Origin: Cristatella mucedo | Lineage: Eukaryota > Bryozoa > Phylactolaemata > Cristatellidae | Direction: 5' to 3' | DNA length: 64,000 nt | Assembly: GCA_009760855.2 (NCBI GenBank) | Contig: WPIO01000227.1 | Span: forward strand, 77,001-141,000 | Shown: positions 22,348 through 35,000 of the stretch, piece by piece | How the letters are laid out: every line of letters begins with the position of its first letter | How positions within the stretch are numbered: the stretch's first letter is position 1 | The notes under the pieces: model-generated | Databases searched by the model: none | What the model was told of the DNA's origin: nothing | What the model saw: only the letters and a program-made list of their open reading frames with translations | Position numbers and translations under genes: made by a program

Positions 22348-23926
22348 ACAGCAGAGCTCTGCAACTGGCCTGAGGCGCATCGCAACTGATTGTCTCAACT
22401 CGCATCTGTTCGCGGCAGATCTCGGTACAACGAGACAACTCGCACCACCACGCCGGAGCTTGCCGTGGCTCGCAGCAGGGCACTGCAGCTTGCTTAAGGC
22501 GTATCGCAACTGATTATCTCAACTCGCATTAGTTCGCGGCAGATTTCGGTACATCAAGACGAATCGTGGCAGCTAGTCGAAAGTTGCCGTAGCTTGAGGC
22601 AGAGCACTGAGGAGTGCTTTAGGCCTATCGCAACTGATTGTCTTAACTAGCCTCAGTTTGCCGCAGATCTTAGTATATCGAGACTCCTTGATTCAGCTCG
22701 TCGGAGCTTGCCGTAGCTCGAAGCATGGCTCTGAGACTTGCTTTAGACCTGTCGCAACTGTATCTCTAAACTCGCATTAGTTTGCAGCAGATGTCGGTAC
22801 ATCGAGACAACTCGTAGGAGCTCGTCGATGCTTAAAGTAGTTCGCAGTAGAGCGCTGCAACTTGTCTGAGGCATATAACAACAGATTGTCTCATCTCGCA
22901 TCAGTTAGCTGCAGATGTCGGTGCATCGAAACATCTCGTGGCAGCTCGTCGAAACTTGCCGTAGCTGGCAGCAGAGGTCTTTAACTCTCTTGAGGCCTCA
23001 TATAACTGATTATTCCAATTCGCATCAGTTCGCGGCAGATCTTGGTATATCGAGACAACTCGCAGCATCTCGTCGAAGCATGACGTAGCTGGGAGCAAAG
23101 CGCTGCATCTTGTTTGAGGCATATCGCAATTAATTCTTCCAACTCGCACCAGTTCGCAGTTGATCTCGCTTCATCAAGACAACTTGTGGCAACTCGTCGA
23201 CGCTCGCCGTAGCTCGCTTCAGAATGCGGCAACTTGCTTGAAGCGTATAGCAACTGATTGTCTCAACTTGCAACAGTTCGCAACATATCTCGAAACATCG
23301 AGACAACTCAATTTAGTTCGTTGTAGTTTTCCAAAGCTCAAAGCAGAGTACTGCAACTTGCCTAATGCCTATCGCAAATGATCAAGTAATCGCACTCTAA
23401 CTTGTTTGAGGCTAATCGCATCTGATTGGCTCAACTTGAATCTGTTCTTAAAACATTGAGACAACTCAATTTAGCTCATCAGAGCTAAACGTAGTTTCTA
23501 GCAGTGCACCCCAACTTAGTTTAGGGCTATCGCACTTAATTATCTCAACTCGCATTATTTCATGGCAGACGTCAGTATATCAAGACAACTCGAGTTAGCT
23601 CCTCTGAGCTGCCGTAGCTCCTTGAAGAGAGCTGAGACTTGCTTTTAGCCTATGGCAACTGATTGTCTCTTTTCGCATCACTTTGCAGCAGATCTCAAAT
23701 CATCGAGATAAGCCGTTGGAGCTCGTTAAAGCTTGCCGTAGCTCGTGCTGGAGCGCTGCAACTTGCTTGATGCCTTTCGCAACTAATTATCTCGACTCGC
23801 TTATATTTGCGGCAGATCTCTGTATATCGGTACCACTGTAGCAAGCTCGTCGGAGTTGTCGTAGCTCCCGGCAAACTGCTGCAACTTGCTTAAGGTGTAT
23901 CGTTACTGATTGTCTCGAATCGCATC

Positions 23927-24007
23927 AGTTCCCAGTACATTTCATAAAATCGAGACAGCTTGCTACTTGCTCAAGGCGTATCGCAACAGATTAACTCAAT
24001 TCGCATA
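23927..24007. repeat. 81-bp short monomer of family I, copy 1
   Basis: The distance between successive agt(t) landmarks is 81 instead of 124. The middle of the monomer is missing: cgagacagcttgctacttgc joins the first third directly to the last third. Confidence 0.85.
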
Positions 24008-24822
24008 AGTTTGCAGCAAATCTTGGTACATTGAGACAACTTTAGTCAGCTCGGGGAAACATACCGTTGCTCACAGGAAAGAGCTGCAACTTGCTTGAGG
24101 CTTATCGCAACAGATTGTCTCAACACGCATCTGTTTGCGGCAGATCTCGGTTTATCTAAACAATTCGTACCACCTCGTCCGAGCTAGCCGTAGCTCACAG
24201 CAGAGCACTGCAACTTGCTTGAGGCGTATTGCAACCTATTGTATTAACTAACATCAGTTCACGGCAGATCTCGGAACATCGTGCTAACCCATGGGAGCTC
24301 GCTGAAGCTTGCAGTAGTTCGTACCGGAGCTCTGCAACTTTCTTGAGGACAATCACAACTGATCACCCCAACTCGCATGAGTTAGCGGCAGATTTCGGTA
24401 AAACGAGACCACTAAAGTAAGCTCGTTGGAGCTTGGCGTAGCACGCAGCAGAGTGCTTCAACTTGCTTTAGGCGTATCGCAACCAATTGTCTCAACCCGA
24501 ATCGGTTCGCGGCAAATCTCGGTACATCGAGACAACTTGTGGCAGCTTGTCGAAGCTTGCCGTAGCTTGCGGCAGAGCACCGAGACTTGCTTTAGGCCAA
24601 TCGTAACTGATTGTCTCAACTCGCATCAGTGCACGGCCGATCTCAATACATCAAGACAACTCGTACTACCTCGTCGGAGCTCGCAGTAGATCATGGCAGA
24701 GCGCTGCAACTTGCTAAATGCCTATAGCAAATCTCAACTCGCATTAGTTCGCAGCAGTTCTCTTTATAGTGAGGCAACTCGAGTTAGCTCGTCGGAGCTT
24801 GCCATTGCTCTCAGCAGAGTAG

Positions 24823-24994
24823 CCGTCATGGCACACTAGGTAAGGTGGTTGCTTTCACGACCTCAGTCCCGAGGTCGTGGGTTCGATTCCTGCAGTGGGC
24901 GATCCTTTATCGCCACTGCAAGCGGTGGTGATAGCCGTAAAGGCTCTTCTGTCGCTATACAAAAAGAGGCTGTTTAATCAGCTAGGATTTTTTT
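24823..24994 (+). mobile_element. tRNA-derived SINE
   Basis: A 172-base insertion inside a satellite monomer. It has an A box-like tggcacactagg (24829-24840) and a B box ggttcgattcc (24880-24890), the internal RNA polymerase III promoter. acgacctc-agtccc-gaggtcgt (24857-24878) forms a perfect 8-bp anticodon-arm-like hairpin. A T-arm follows: gtggg-ttcgatt-cctgc with wobble pairs. The body then runs to a T-run at 24988-24995. The flanking satellite reads gcagagtag, then tagtacgacttgc, consistent with a 3-base duplication (tag). Poor acceptor pairing, the long 3' body and the insertion into satellite argue for a SINE, not a tRNA gene. I do not recognise the family. Confidence 0.82.
24829..24890 (+). 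promoter_or_regulatory. Internal pol III promoter (A and B boxes) of the SINE
   Basis: The A box candidate tggcacactagg (24829-24840) and B box ggttcgattcc (24880-24890) are about 40 bases apart, the spacing usual in tRNA-derived promoters. The B box fits the GGTTCGANTCC pattern well. Confidence 0.75.
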
Positions 24995-26890
24995 TAGTAC
25001 GACTTGCTTTAGACTTACCGTAACTGATTGTCTTTACTCGCATCCGTTCGCAGCAGATCTCGGATCATCGAGATAACCCATAGGAGCTCGTTAAAGCTTG
25101 CCGTAGCTTGTACCTTAGCGCTGCAAATTGCTTAAGCTCTATCTCATTTGATTGTCTCAACTCACATCAGTTCGCAGCAAGTCTCGAAACATCGAGACAG
25201 CTCGTGGCAGGTAGTCGAAGCTTGCCGTAGCTCGCAGCAGAGCGCTGAGACTTGCTTTAGTCCTATAGCAACTGCTTGACCCAACTCGCATCAGCTTGCA
25301 GCAGATTTTGGTACATCGAGACAACTCGTGGCAACCCGTTGGAGCTTGCCCTAGTTCGCAGAAGAGTGCCGCAACTGGCTTTAGGCCTAATAAAACAAAT
25401 TATCTCAATTCACATCAGTTCGCAGCAGATCTTGCTACATTGATACAACTCGTGGCGGCTCGTCAAAGCTTCGCAGAGCTCTGCAACTTATTTGAGGCGT
25501 ATCGTAACAATTTGTCTCAACTCGTATCAGTTCGCTGGAGATTTCGGTGCATCGAGGCAACTCGTGGCAGCTCGTCGAAGCTTGCCGTAGCTCCCAGCAG
25601 AGCGCTGCAACTTGTTTGAGGCCTATTCTAACTGACTGTTCTAATTCGCATTAGTTCGCCGCAAATCTCGGTACGTCGAGACAGCTCGTGGCAGCTCGTC
25701 AAACCTTGCCGTAGCTCCCAGCAGAGCGCCGAGTCTCTCTTTAGGCCTATCACAACTGATTGTTTCAACTCGCATCAGTTCGTGGCAGATCTCTTAATGT
25801 TAAGGGCACTAGATTAAGCTCGTCAGAGCTTGTCGTAGCTCCCAGCAGAGCGCTGCAACTTGGTTGAGGCCTATTATAACTGAATATTCTAATTCGCATT
25901 TGTTCGCCGCAAATCTTGGTACATTGATACAGCTCGTGGCAGTTTGTTGAGCCTTGCTGTAGTTCCCGGCAGAGCGCTGAGAGTTGCTTCAGGCCTAACG
26001 CAACTGATTGTCTCAACTTGCATCAGTTCGCTGCAGGTCTCGGTACATCGAGACCACTCGTACCACCTCGTCGTAGCTTGCTGTAGCTCGCAGCAGAGAG
26101 CTGCATTTTGCGTGAGACGTACTGCATCTGATTGTCTCAACTCGCATCCGTTCGCGGCAGATCTCGGAACATCAAAATAAACAGTGGGAGCTCGATGAAG
26201 CTGGCCGTAGCTCCTAGCAGAGCGCTGCAACTTGATTGAGGCTTTCGCAACTGATTATCTCAACTCGCATTAGTTCGCGGCCTATTTCGGTAAAACAAGA
26301 CCACTAGAGCAAGCTCGTCGGACCTTGCCTTAGCTTGCAGCAGGGTTCTGAGACTTGCTTTTGGCCGATCGCAACTGATTTTTTAAACTCGCATCAGATC
26401 GCTGCAGGTGTCGGTACATCAAGACAACTCGTGCAACCTGTTCGGAGCTTGCCGTAGGTCGCAGCAGAGCACTGCAACTTGCTTGAGGCGCGTCGTAACT
26501 GATTTTATTAACTTGCATCAGTTTGCGGACGATCTCGGTATATCAAGACACCTTGATTCAGCTCGTCGGAGCTTGCCGTAGCTAACAGCACTGGGACAAG
26601 ACTTGCTTTAGACCAATCGCAAATAAGTGTTTCCCGTTGCATCACTTTGCAGCCGCTCTCGGAGAATCAAGATAACCCGTGGCAGCTAGCAAAAACTCGC
26701 CGTAGCTTGTACCTTAGCGCTGCAACTTGCTCGAGGCCATTTGCAACTGAGTATCTTAACTCGCATATGTTCGCGGGAGATCTTGGTATATCGAGACCAC
26801 TGTAGTACGCTCGTCGAAATTGCCGTTTGTATCAGAAGACAGCTGCAACTTGCTTGAGGCCTCTTGCGACTGATTGTCTCAACTCGCATC

Positions 26891-26971
26891 AGTTCGCGGC
26901 GAGTTTAGAAACATCGAGACAACTTGCCACTATCTTGAGGCATCTCACAAGTGATTAACTGAATGTGCATC
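26891..26971. repeat. 81-bp short monomer of family I, copy 2
   Basis: agtt at 26891 to agtt at 26972 spans 81 bases. It is preceded by the monomer type with gaccactgtagtacgctcg. Confidence 0.85.
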
Positions 26972-28835
26972 AGTTTGCAGCAAATCTCGGTAAATTGACA
27001 CCATTCTAGTCGGTTTGTCGAAGCAAACCGTGGCTCGCCGGAAAGAACTGCAACTTGCTTGAGGCGTATCGCAGCTGATTGTCTCGACTCGCATCAGTTC
27101 TCGGCAGATCTCTGAACATCAAGATAACCGGTGTGAGCTCGTTGAAGCTTGACTTAGCTCGTACCTGAGCGCTGAAACTTGTTCGAGGACTATCGCAACT
27201 GATTGTCTTCACTCGCATTAGTTCGCGGCATATTTCGGTAAAACGAGACTACTTGAGTAAGCTCGTCGGAGCTTGCCGTAGCTTGCGGCAGAGCGCTGCA
27301 ACTTCTATGCGGCGTATCAAAACTGATTGTCTCTACTCGCATCAATTCGTGGCAGATTTCGGTATGTTGAGAGCACTAGATTAGGCTCGTCGGAGCTTGC
27401 CGTGGCTCCAAGCAGAATGCTGCAACTCGCTTGAGGCGTGTCGCAACTTATTAACTGAACCCGCATTAGATCGCGGCAGGTCTCGGTACACAGAGACAAC
27501 TCGTAGCAGCTCGTTGAAGTTTGCCGTTGCCCGCGGCAGAGCACTGAGACTTGCTTTAGGCCTATTGCAACTGATTTTCTCAACTCGAATCAGTGCACGT
27601 CTGATCTCGGTACATCAAGACAACTAGTACCACCTCGTCGGAACTCGCCGTAGTTCGCAGCAGTGCACTGCAACTTCCTTGACGCGTATCTCCAGTGATT
27701 ATCTTAACTCGCATCAATTTGCAGCTTATCTCGAAGCATCGTGAAAACTCAATTGAGCTCGCTGGAGTTTGCCACAGCTCGAAAAAGAGCGCTGCAACTT
27801 GCTTAATGCCTATCGCAAACGATCGTCTCAACTCGCATCTGTTCTCAAAACACTGAGAAAACTCGATTTAGCCCGTCAGAGCTTGCCGTAATTCCTAGCA
27901 GAGCTACCCAACTTGCTTGAGTGCTATCGTACTATATCATCTCAACTCGCATCAGTTCACGGCAGATGTCAGTAAATCGAGACAACTCGCGTCAGCTCGT
28001 CAGATCTTGCCGTAGCTCACAACAGAGCACTGAGACTTCCTTTAGGCCCATCGCAACTGCTTATCGCTACTCGCGTCGTTTCGTGGCAGATATCGGTACA
28101 TCGAGACAACTCGTGGCAGCCCGTTAAAGCTGGCCGTAGCTCGCAGCAGGGCGCTGCAACTTGCTTTAGGCCTATTATAGCTAATTATCTCAACTCGCAT
28201 CAGTTCGCAACTGATTTTTTTCTCGTCGATCTTGGTACATCGAGACAGCTCGTGGCAGCTCGTACAAGCTTGCCGTAGCTCGCAGCAGAATGCTGAGACT
28301 CGCTTTTGACCTATCACAACTAATTTTTTGAACTCGTATCAGTTCACGGAAGGTGTCGGTACATTGAGACGACTCGTACAACCTGGTCGGAGCCCACCGT
28401 AGGTTGCAGAAGAGCGCTGCAACTTGCTCGAGGCGCATCTCAACTGATTGTCAAAACTCGCATCGGTTTGCGGAAGATCTCGGTATACCGAGACACATTG
28501 ATTCACCACGTCGGAGCTTGCCGTAGCTCACAGCAGAGGGACAAGGCTTGCTTTAGGCCAATCGCAACTGATTTTTTCTCGTCGCATCACTTCTCAGCAG
28601 CTCTCGGAGCATCGACATAACCCGTGGCAGCTATTTTAAGCTTGCCGTAGCTTGTACCTGAGTGCTGCAACTTGCTTAAGGCCTTTCACAACTGATTATC
28701 TTATTTCGCGTATTTCCGCGGCAGATCTCGGTATGTCGAGACCACTGTAGTAAGCTCGTCGGAATTGCCGTTTGTCCCAGCAGACAGCTGCAAATTGCTT
28801 GATGCCTATCACGACTGATTGTCTCAACTCGCATT

Positions 28836-28916
28836 AGTTCGCAGCACGTTTCGAAACATCGTGACAACTTGCAACTCCCTTGAAGCATCTCGAAACTGAT
28901 TAACCTAATTCGCACC
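28836..28916. repeat. 81-bp short monomer of family I, copy 3
   Basis: agtt at 28836 to agtt at 28917 spans 81 bases. The deletion join reads gtgacaacttgcaactccc. It is preceded by the gaccactgtagtaagctcg type. Confidence 0.85.
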
Positions 28917-30145
28917 AGTTTTCAGTAAATCTCGGTACATTGAGACAACTCTAGTCAGTTTGTCGAAGCATTCCGTGGCTCGCAGGAAAAAGCTGCAACT
29001 TGCTTGAGGCGTATCGCAACTGATTGTTTTAACTTGTATCAGTTTGCGGTAGATCTCTTAACATCGAGACAACCCGTGTGAGCTCGTTGAAGCTTGCCAT
29101 AGCTCGTACCAGAGCGCTGCAACTTGCTTGAAGACTATCGCAACTGATTCCCTCGACTCGCATTAGTTCGCGTCATATATTGGTAAAACGAGACCACTAG
29201 AGTAAGCTCGTCGGAGCTTGCACTAGCTAGCGGCGGAGCGCTGCAACTTCCATGAGGCGTATCGCAACTGATTGTCTCCACTTCCATCAGTTAGCGACAG
29301 ACCTCGGTTTATCGACACAGCTCGAGGCAGCTCGTCGAAGCTTGCCGTCGCTTACAGCAGATCACTCTAACTTGTTTGAGGGCTAGCGTATCTGATTGCC
29401 TCAACTTGAATCTGTTCTCAAAACATTGAGACAAATAGATTTAGCTTATCAGAGCTAAACGTAGTTTCTATTAGAGTACCCCAACTAGCTTGAGGTCCAT
29501 CACACTTGGTTATCTCAACTTGCATCGCCTTACGGTAAATGTCAGTATATCGAGACAATTCGAGTCAGCTCGTCGGAGCATGCCGGAGCTCACAGCAGAG
29601 CCCTGAGACTTGGTTTAGGCCTATCCCAATTGCTTGTCGAAACTCGTATCAGTCCGTGGCAGATTTCGGCACATCAAGAACACTCGTGGCAGCTCGTTAA
29701 AGCTTGCCTCAGCGCGCAGCAGAGCGCTTTTACTTGTATGAGGCGTATCGCAATTTATTGTCTCAACTCGCATCAGCTCACGGCGGATCTCGGTACTTCA
29801 AGACACCTTATTACAGCTCGTCGAGGCTCACCGTTGCTCACAGCAAAGCGACGAAAGTTGCAATAGGCCAATCGAGACTGATTTCCTCTCCTCGCATCAC
29901 TTTGTAGCAGATCTCGGAGCATCGAGTCAACCCGTGGCAGCTAGTTGAAGCATGCCGTAGCTCGTACCTGAGCGCTGCAACTCGCTTGAGGCCTTTTGCA
30001 AGTGATTATCTTAACTCGCGTATGTTCGTGGCAGATCTCGGTATATTGAGACCACTATGGTAAGCTCGGCGTAATTTTCGTTTGTCCCAGCAAACCACTG
30101 AAACTGGCTTAAGGCTTATCGTGACTGATTATCTCAACACGCATC

Positions 30146-30226
30146 AGTTCGCAGCACATTTTGAAGCATCGAGACAACTTGCAACTCTCTTGAGGTGTAT
30201 CGCAACTAATTACCTGAATTCGCATC
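30146..30226. repeat. 81-bp short monomer of family I, copy 4
   Basis: agtt at 30146 to the matching agat at 30227 spans 81 bases. The join reads gagacaacttgcaactctc. Confidence 0.85.
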
Positions 30227-33200
30227 AGATTGCCGCAAATCTTGGTATATTCAGAAAACTCTTGTAAGCTCATCGAAGCATACCGTGGCTCGCAGGAAAG
30301 AGCTGCACTTTCTTGAGGCCTATCGCATTGTATTGTCTTAACTCGCATCAGTTCTAGGCAGATCTTGGTACGTCGAGACAACTCGTACCACCTTGTCAGA
30401 ACTTGTCGTATCAGAAAGCAGAGCACTGAAACTTTCTTAAGGCGTATTGCAACTGATTGTCTCGACTTGCATCAGTTCGCAGCATATCTCGAAACATCGA
30501 GACGACTCGATTTAGTTCGTTGTAGTTTGCCGTGGCGCGACGCAGAGCACTGCAACTAGCTCAATGACTGTCGCAAATGATTGTCTGAACACGTATTACT
30601 TCGTGGCAGACCTCTGTATATCAAGGCAACTCGAGTCAGCTCGTCAGAGATTGCCGTGTATCCCAGCAGAGCGCTGCAGCTTGCATGAGGCCTATGGCAA
30701 CTGATTATCTCAAGTCGTTCGAGATCGCGGATATTTCGGTAAAACGAGACCACTAGAGAAAGCTCGACGGAGCTTGCGACATAGCAGAGCGCTGCAACTT
30801 TCTTCAGGCGTATCGCAACTGATTGTCTCAACTTGCATTGGTTTGCGGCGGCTCTCGGAATTTTGAGAGCACTATCGATTAGGCTCGTCGGAGCTATCCG
30901 AGGCTCGCAGCAGAGCGCTGCAACTTGCTTGAGGCGTATCTCAACTAACTATCTTAACTCGCATCAGTTTACGGCAAATCTCGGTACATCGGGACAACTC
31001 GTGGCAGCTCGTCGACGATTGCCATAGCTCACGGCAGAGTGCTGCAACTTGCTTGAGGCCTATAGCAACTGATTTTGTCAACTCGCACAAGATCGTGGCA
31101 TATTTCATTTAAACGAGACCACTAGAGTAGCTCGTCGGAGCTTGCCATAGCTCACAGCAGAGCGCTCTGCAACATCCTTGAAGCGTATCGCAACTGATTG
31201 TCTACACTCGCATCAGTTCGCAGCATATCATTAAACATCATGAGAACTCGATTCAGCTCGTTGGAGTTCGCTGTTGCTCGAAGCTGATCTTCGCAACCTG
31301 CCTAATGCCTATCCCGAATGACTGTCTCAACTCGATCTGCTCTCAAAACATTGAGACAACTCAATTTAGCTCATCAGAGGTGGCTGTAGTTTCTAGCAGA
31401 GCACCCCAACTTGCTTAAGGGCTATCAGCACTTTATTATCTAAACTCGCATCAGTTCACGGCAGATATAAGTATATCGAGAACCCTAGATTTAGATCGTC
31501 GGAGCTTGCTGTAGCTCGCAGCAGAACGCTGAGACTAGTTTTAGGCCTATCGAAAATGTTTGTCGGAACTCGCATCAGTCCCCGGCAGAGTTCGGTACAT
31601 CGAGACAACTCGTGGCAGCACGTTAAAGCTGGCCGTTGCTCGCAGCAGAGCGCTGCAACTTGCTGCAGGCCTATTTTAACTAATTATCTAAACTCGCATC
31701 AGTTCGCAGGAGATCTTGGTACATCGAGGAAACTTTTGGCAGCTCGTCAAAGCTTGCTGTAGCTAACAGGAGAGCTCTGCAACTTGATTGAGGCGTATCG
31801 CGACTGATTGTCTGAACTCGCATTAAGTTCGTTGCTTATCTCACTGCATCAAGACGACTCGTTGTAGCTCTTTGAAGCTTGCCGTAGCTCCCGGCAGAGC
31901 GCTGAGAATTGCTTTAGGCCTATCGCAACTGATTGTCTTAACTCGCATGAGTTTGATGCATACTTTATTAAAACGAGACCACAAGAGTAAGCTCTTCGAA
32001 GCTCGCAGCAAAGCTCCGCAACTTCCAAGACGCATATCTCAACTGATTGTCACAACTCGCATCAGTTCGCAGCCCATCTAGAAACATCGTGACAATTAGA
32101 TTCAGCTCATCGGAGTTTGCATTAGCTCAAATCAGAGCGACGAGACTTGCTTGATACCTATTGCAACTGATTGTCTCAACTTGCATCAGTTCGTGGCAGA
32201 CCTCGGTATGTCGAGACAACTCACACCACCTTGTCAGAGCTTGCCGTAGCTCGCAGCAGTCGGCTGCAACTTGCTTGAGGTTTTTTGCAAACGATATCTA
32301 TAACTCGCATCAGTTCGCGGCAGATTTCGGAACATTGAGATAACCCGTGGGAGCACGATTAAGCTTGCCGTAGCTCGTACCGGAGCGCTGTAACTTGCTT
32401 AAGGCATATCGCAAATGATTATCTCAACTCGCATGAGGTAGCGGCGGATTTCGGTAAAACGAGACCACTTGAGTAAGCTTGTCGGAGCTTGCCGTAGCTC
32501 GCTGCAGAGCACTGCAACATGCTTGAAGCGTATCGCAGCATATTGTCTCAACCCGCATGAGTTCGCGGCAGATCTCGGAACATCAAGACATTTGGTGGGA
32601 GCACGTCGAAACTTGCCGTAGCTCGCAGCAGAGTGCTGAGCTTAGCTTCAGGCCTAGGGCAACTGATTGTCTCAACTCGCATCAGTGCACGGCTGATCAC
32701 AGTCCATCGATACAACGGCTACCACATCGTCGGAGCTTGCCTTAGCTCGCAGCAGAGCCCTTCAACTTTCCTGAGGCATATCGCAACTGATTGTCTCTAC
32801 TCGCATCAGTTCGCGGCAGATCTCAGTATGCTGAGAGCACTTGATTTTGCACGTCGGAGCTTGATGAGGTTTGCAGCAAAGCGCAGCAACCTGCTTGAGG
32901 CGTATCAAAACAGGATTATCTCAACTCGCATCCGTTTGCAGCAGCTCGCGGTACATCTTAACAACTCGTCGCAGCTCGTCGAAACTTGCCGTAGCTCGCT
33001 GCAGAGCGCTGAGACTTGCTTTAGGCCGATTGCAACTGATTGTCTCAACACGAATCAGTTCGCGGCAGATCTTTGTATATCGAGACACCTTGATCAAGCT
33101 CGTTGGAGCTTGCCGTAGCTCCAAGCTGAGCCCCGAGACTTGCTTTAGGCCGATCTCAACTGGTTCTCTCAACTCGCATCGGTTTGCAGCAGATCTAGGA

Positions 33201-34772
33201 ACATCGAGACAACTCGTAGCAACTCCTCGAAGCTTGACATAGCTGGCAGCAACGCGCTGCAACTTGTTTGAGGTTTATCGCAACTGGTTGTTTCTCCTCG
33301 CATCACTTTGCAGCAGATTTCGGGGCATCGAGATAACCTGTGGCAGCTCGTTGCAGCTTCCCGTAGCTCGTACCTTAGCTCTGCAACTTGCTTGAGCCCT
33401 TTCGCAACTGATTATTGTAACTCGCATCAGTTCGCGGCAGATCTCGGTATATCGAGACAACTTGATTCTGCTCGTCGGAGCTTGCCTTAGATCGCAGTAA
33501 AGGCTTGAGACTTGCTTTAGGTTTATCGCAACTGATAATCTCAACTCGCATCAGATTGCGGCAGATCTCGGTAAACCAAGACACCCGTGGCACATTGTCG
33601 GAGCTTGATAGCTCACAGTAAAGCACTGCAACTTTCTTGAGGCGTATCGAAACTGATTGTCTCAACACGCATAGGTTCGCAGCAGATCTCGGTACATCGA
33701 GACAACTCGTGGCTGCTCGTCAATTCTTGCCGTAGCTCGCGGCAGAGCGCTGAGACTTGCTTTAGGCCTATGGCAACTGATTGTCTAAACTCGCATCAGT
33801 GCAGGGTTTATTTCGGTACATCTAGACAACTTGTACCACCTCGTCGGAGCTTGCCGTTGCTCGCTGCAGAGCTCTGAAACTTGCTCTCAGCGTATCGCAA
33901 CTGATTGTCTCTACTCACATCGGTTAGCGACTGACCTCGGTATATCGGAACAACTCGAGTCAGCTCTTTGGAGCGTGCCGTCGTTTACAGTGGAGCGCTC
34001 CAACTTCTTTAAGGCCTAGTGCATCCGATTGTCTTAACTTCCATCTGTTCTCAAAACATTGAGACTACTCGATTTAGGTCATCCGAGCTAAATTTAGTTT
34101 CTAGCAGGACATCCCAACTTGCTTGAGGGCTATCGCACTTTAATATCTCAAATCGCATCAGGTTACGGCAGATGTCAGTATATCGAGACAATCCGAGTCA
34201 GCTCGTCGGACCTTGCCAGAGCTCGCAACAGAGCCCGTAGACTTGGTTTAGGCCTATCGCAAATGTTTTTCGGAACTCGCATCAGTCCCTGGCAGATTTC
34301 GGTACATCGAGAACATTCGTTCGCTACCTGTTGAAGCTTACCGTAGCAGAGCACTATAATTTATTTTAGGCGTATCACAATTTTCTGTCTCAACTCGCAT
34401 CAGTTGGCGGCAGATCGCGGTATATCAAGACAGCTTGATGCAGCTCGTCGAAGCTTGCGGTAGCTCACAGCAGAGTGACGAGACTTGCTTTTAGCCGATT
34501 GGAACTGATTTTCTCTCCTCGCATCACTTCGACGCAGCTCTCTCAGCATCGAGATAAACTGTGGCTGCAAGTTGAAACATGCCGTAGCTCCTACATGAGC
34601 ACTGCGACTTGCTTGAGCATTTTCACAACTGATAATCCTAACTCACATATATTCGCGGCAGATCTCGGTATATGGAGACCAATGGAGTAAGCTCGTCGAA
34701 ATTGTCAATTGTCCCAGCGCACTGCTGCAACTTACTTAAGGCCTGTTGCAACTGATTGTCTCAACTCGCATC

Positions 34773-34853
34773 AGTTCGTAGCACATTTCGAACCATCAAG
34801 ACAACTTGAAACTTGCTTGAGGCGTATCGCAACTGATTGTCTCAACTTGCATC
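34773..34853. repeat. 81-bp short monomer of family I, copy 5
   Basis: agtt at 34773 to agtt at 34854 spans 81 bases. The join reads agacaacttgaaacttgc. It is preceded by gaccaatggagtaagctcg and attgtcccagc, the same neighbour type as copies 2-4. Confidence 0.85.
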
Positions 34854-35000
34854 AGTTCGCAGCATATCTCGAAACATCGAGACTACTCGATTTAGTACGT
34901 TGTAGTTTGCCGTAGCTGTAAGCATAGCAGTGGAACTTCCGTAATGCCTATTGCTTATGATTGTCCTAACTCGTATTAGTTCGAGGCAGATCTCTGTATA

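Larger units (their letters stand above)
14401..24822. repeat. 124-bp satellite, family I, segment 2
   Basis: Continuation of the same head-to-tail array after the LINE fragment, about 84 monomers. A frequent subtype between 15.4 and 17 kb has cgaaacatcgag in place of cggtacatcgag. Some monomers carry deletions, for example near 19000-19020 (ctcgtcagagaactgagac). I see no genes in this stretch. Confidence 0.96.
24995..35000. repeat. 124-bp satellite, family I, segment 3 (higher-order region with short monomers)
   Basis: About 80 monomers, with satellite phase resumed after the SINE. This part has an identifiable higher-order pattern. A monomer type with gttctcaaaacattgag (for example near 27840, 29410, 31335 and 34045) and a type with ccactgtagtaagctcg and attgccgtttgtcccag precede an 81-bp short monomer. 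The interval between pattern copies varies, so it is an irregular higher-order repeat. No genes are supported. Confidence 0.95.

Noticed and set aside
24823-24898. Functional tRNA gene
   Set aside because: The acceptor stem pairs poorly (about 4 of 7), the anticodon hairpin is 8 bp with a 6-base loop rather than 5 bp with 7, and the element continues about 100 bases to a T-run inside a satellite monomer. A SINE fits better.
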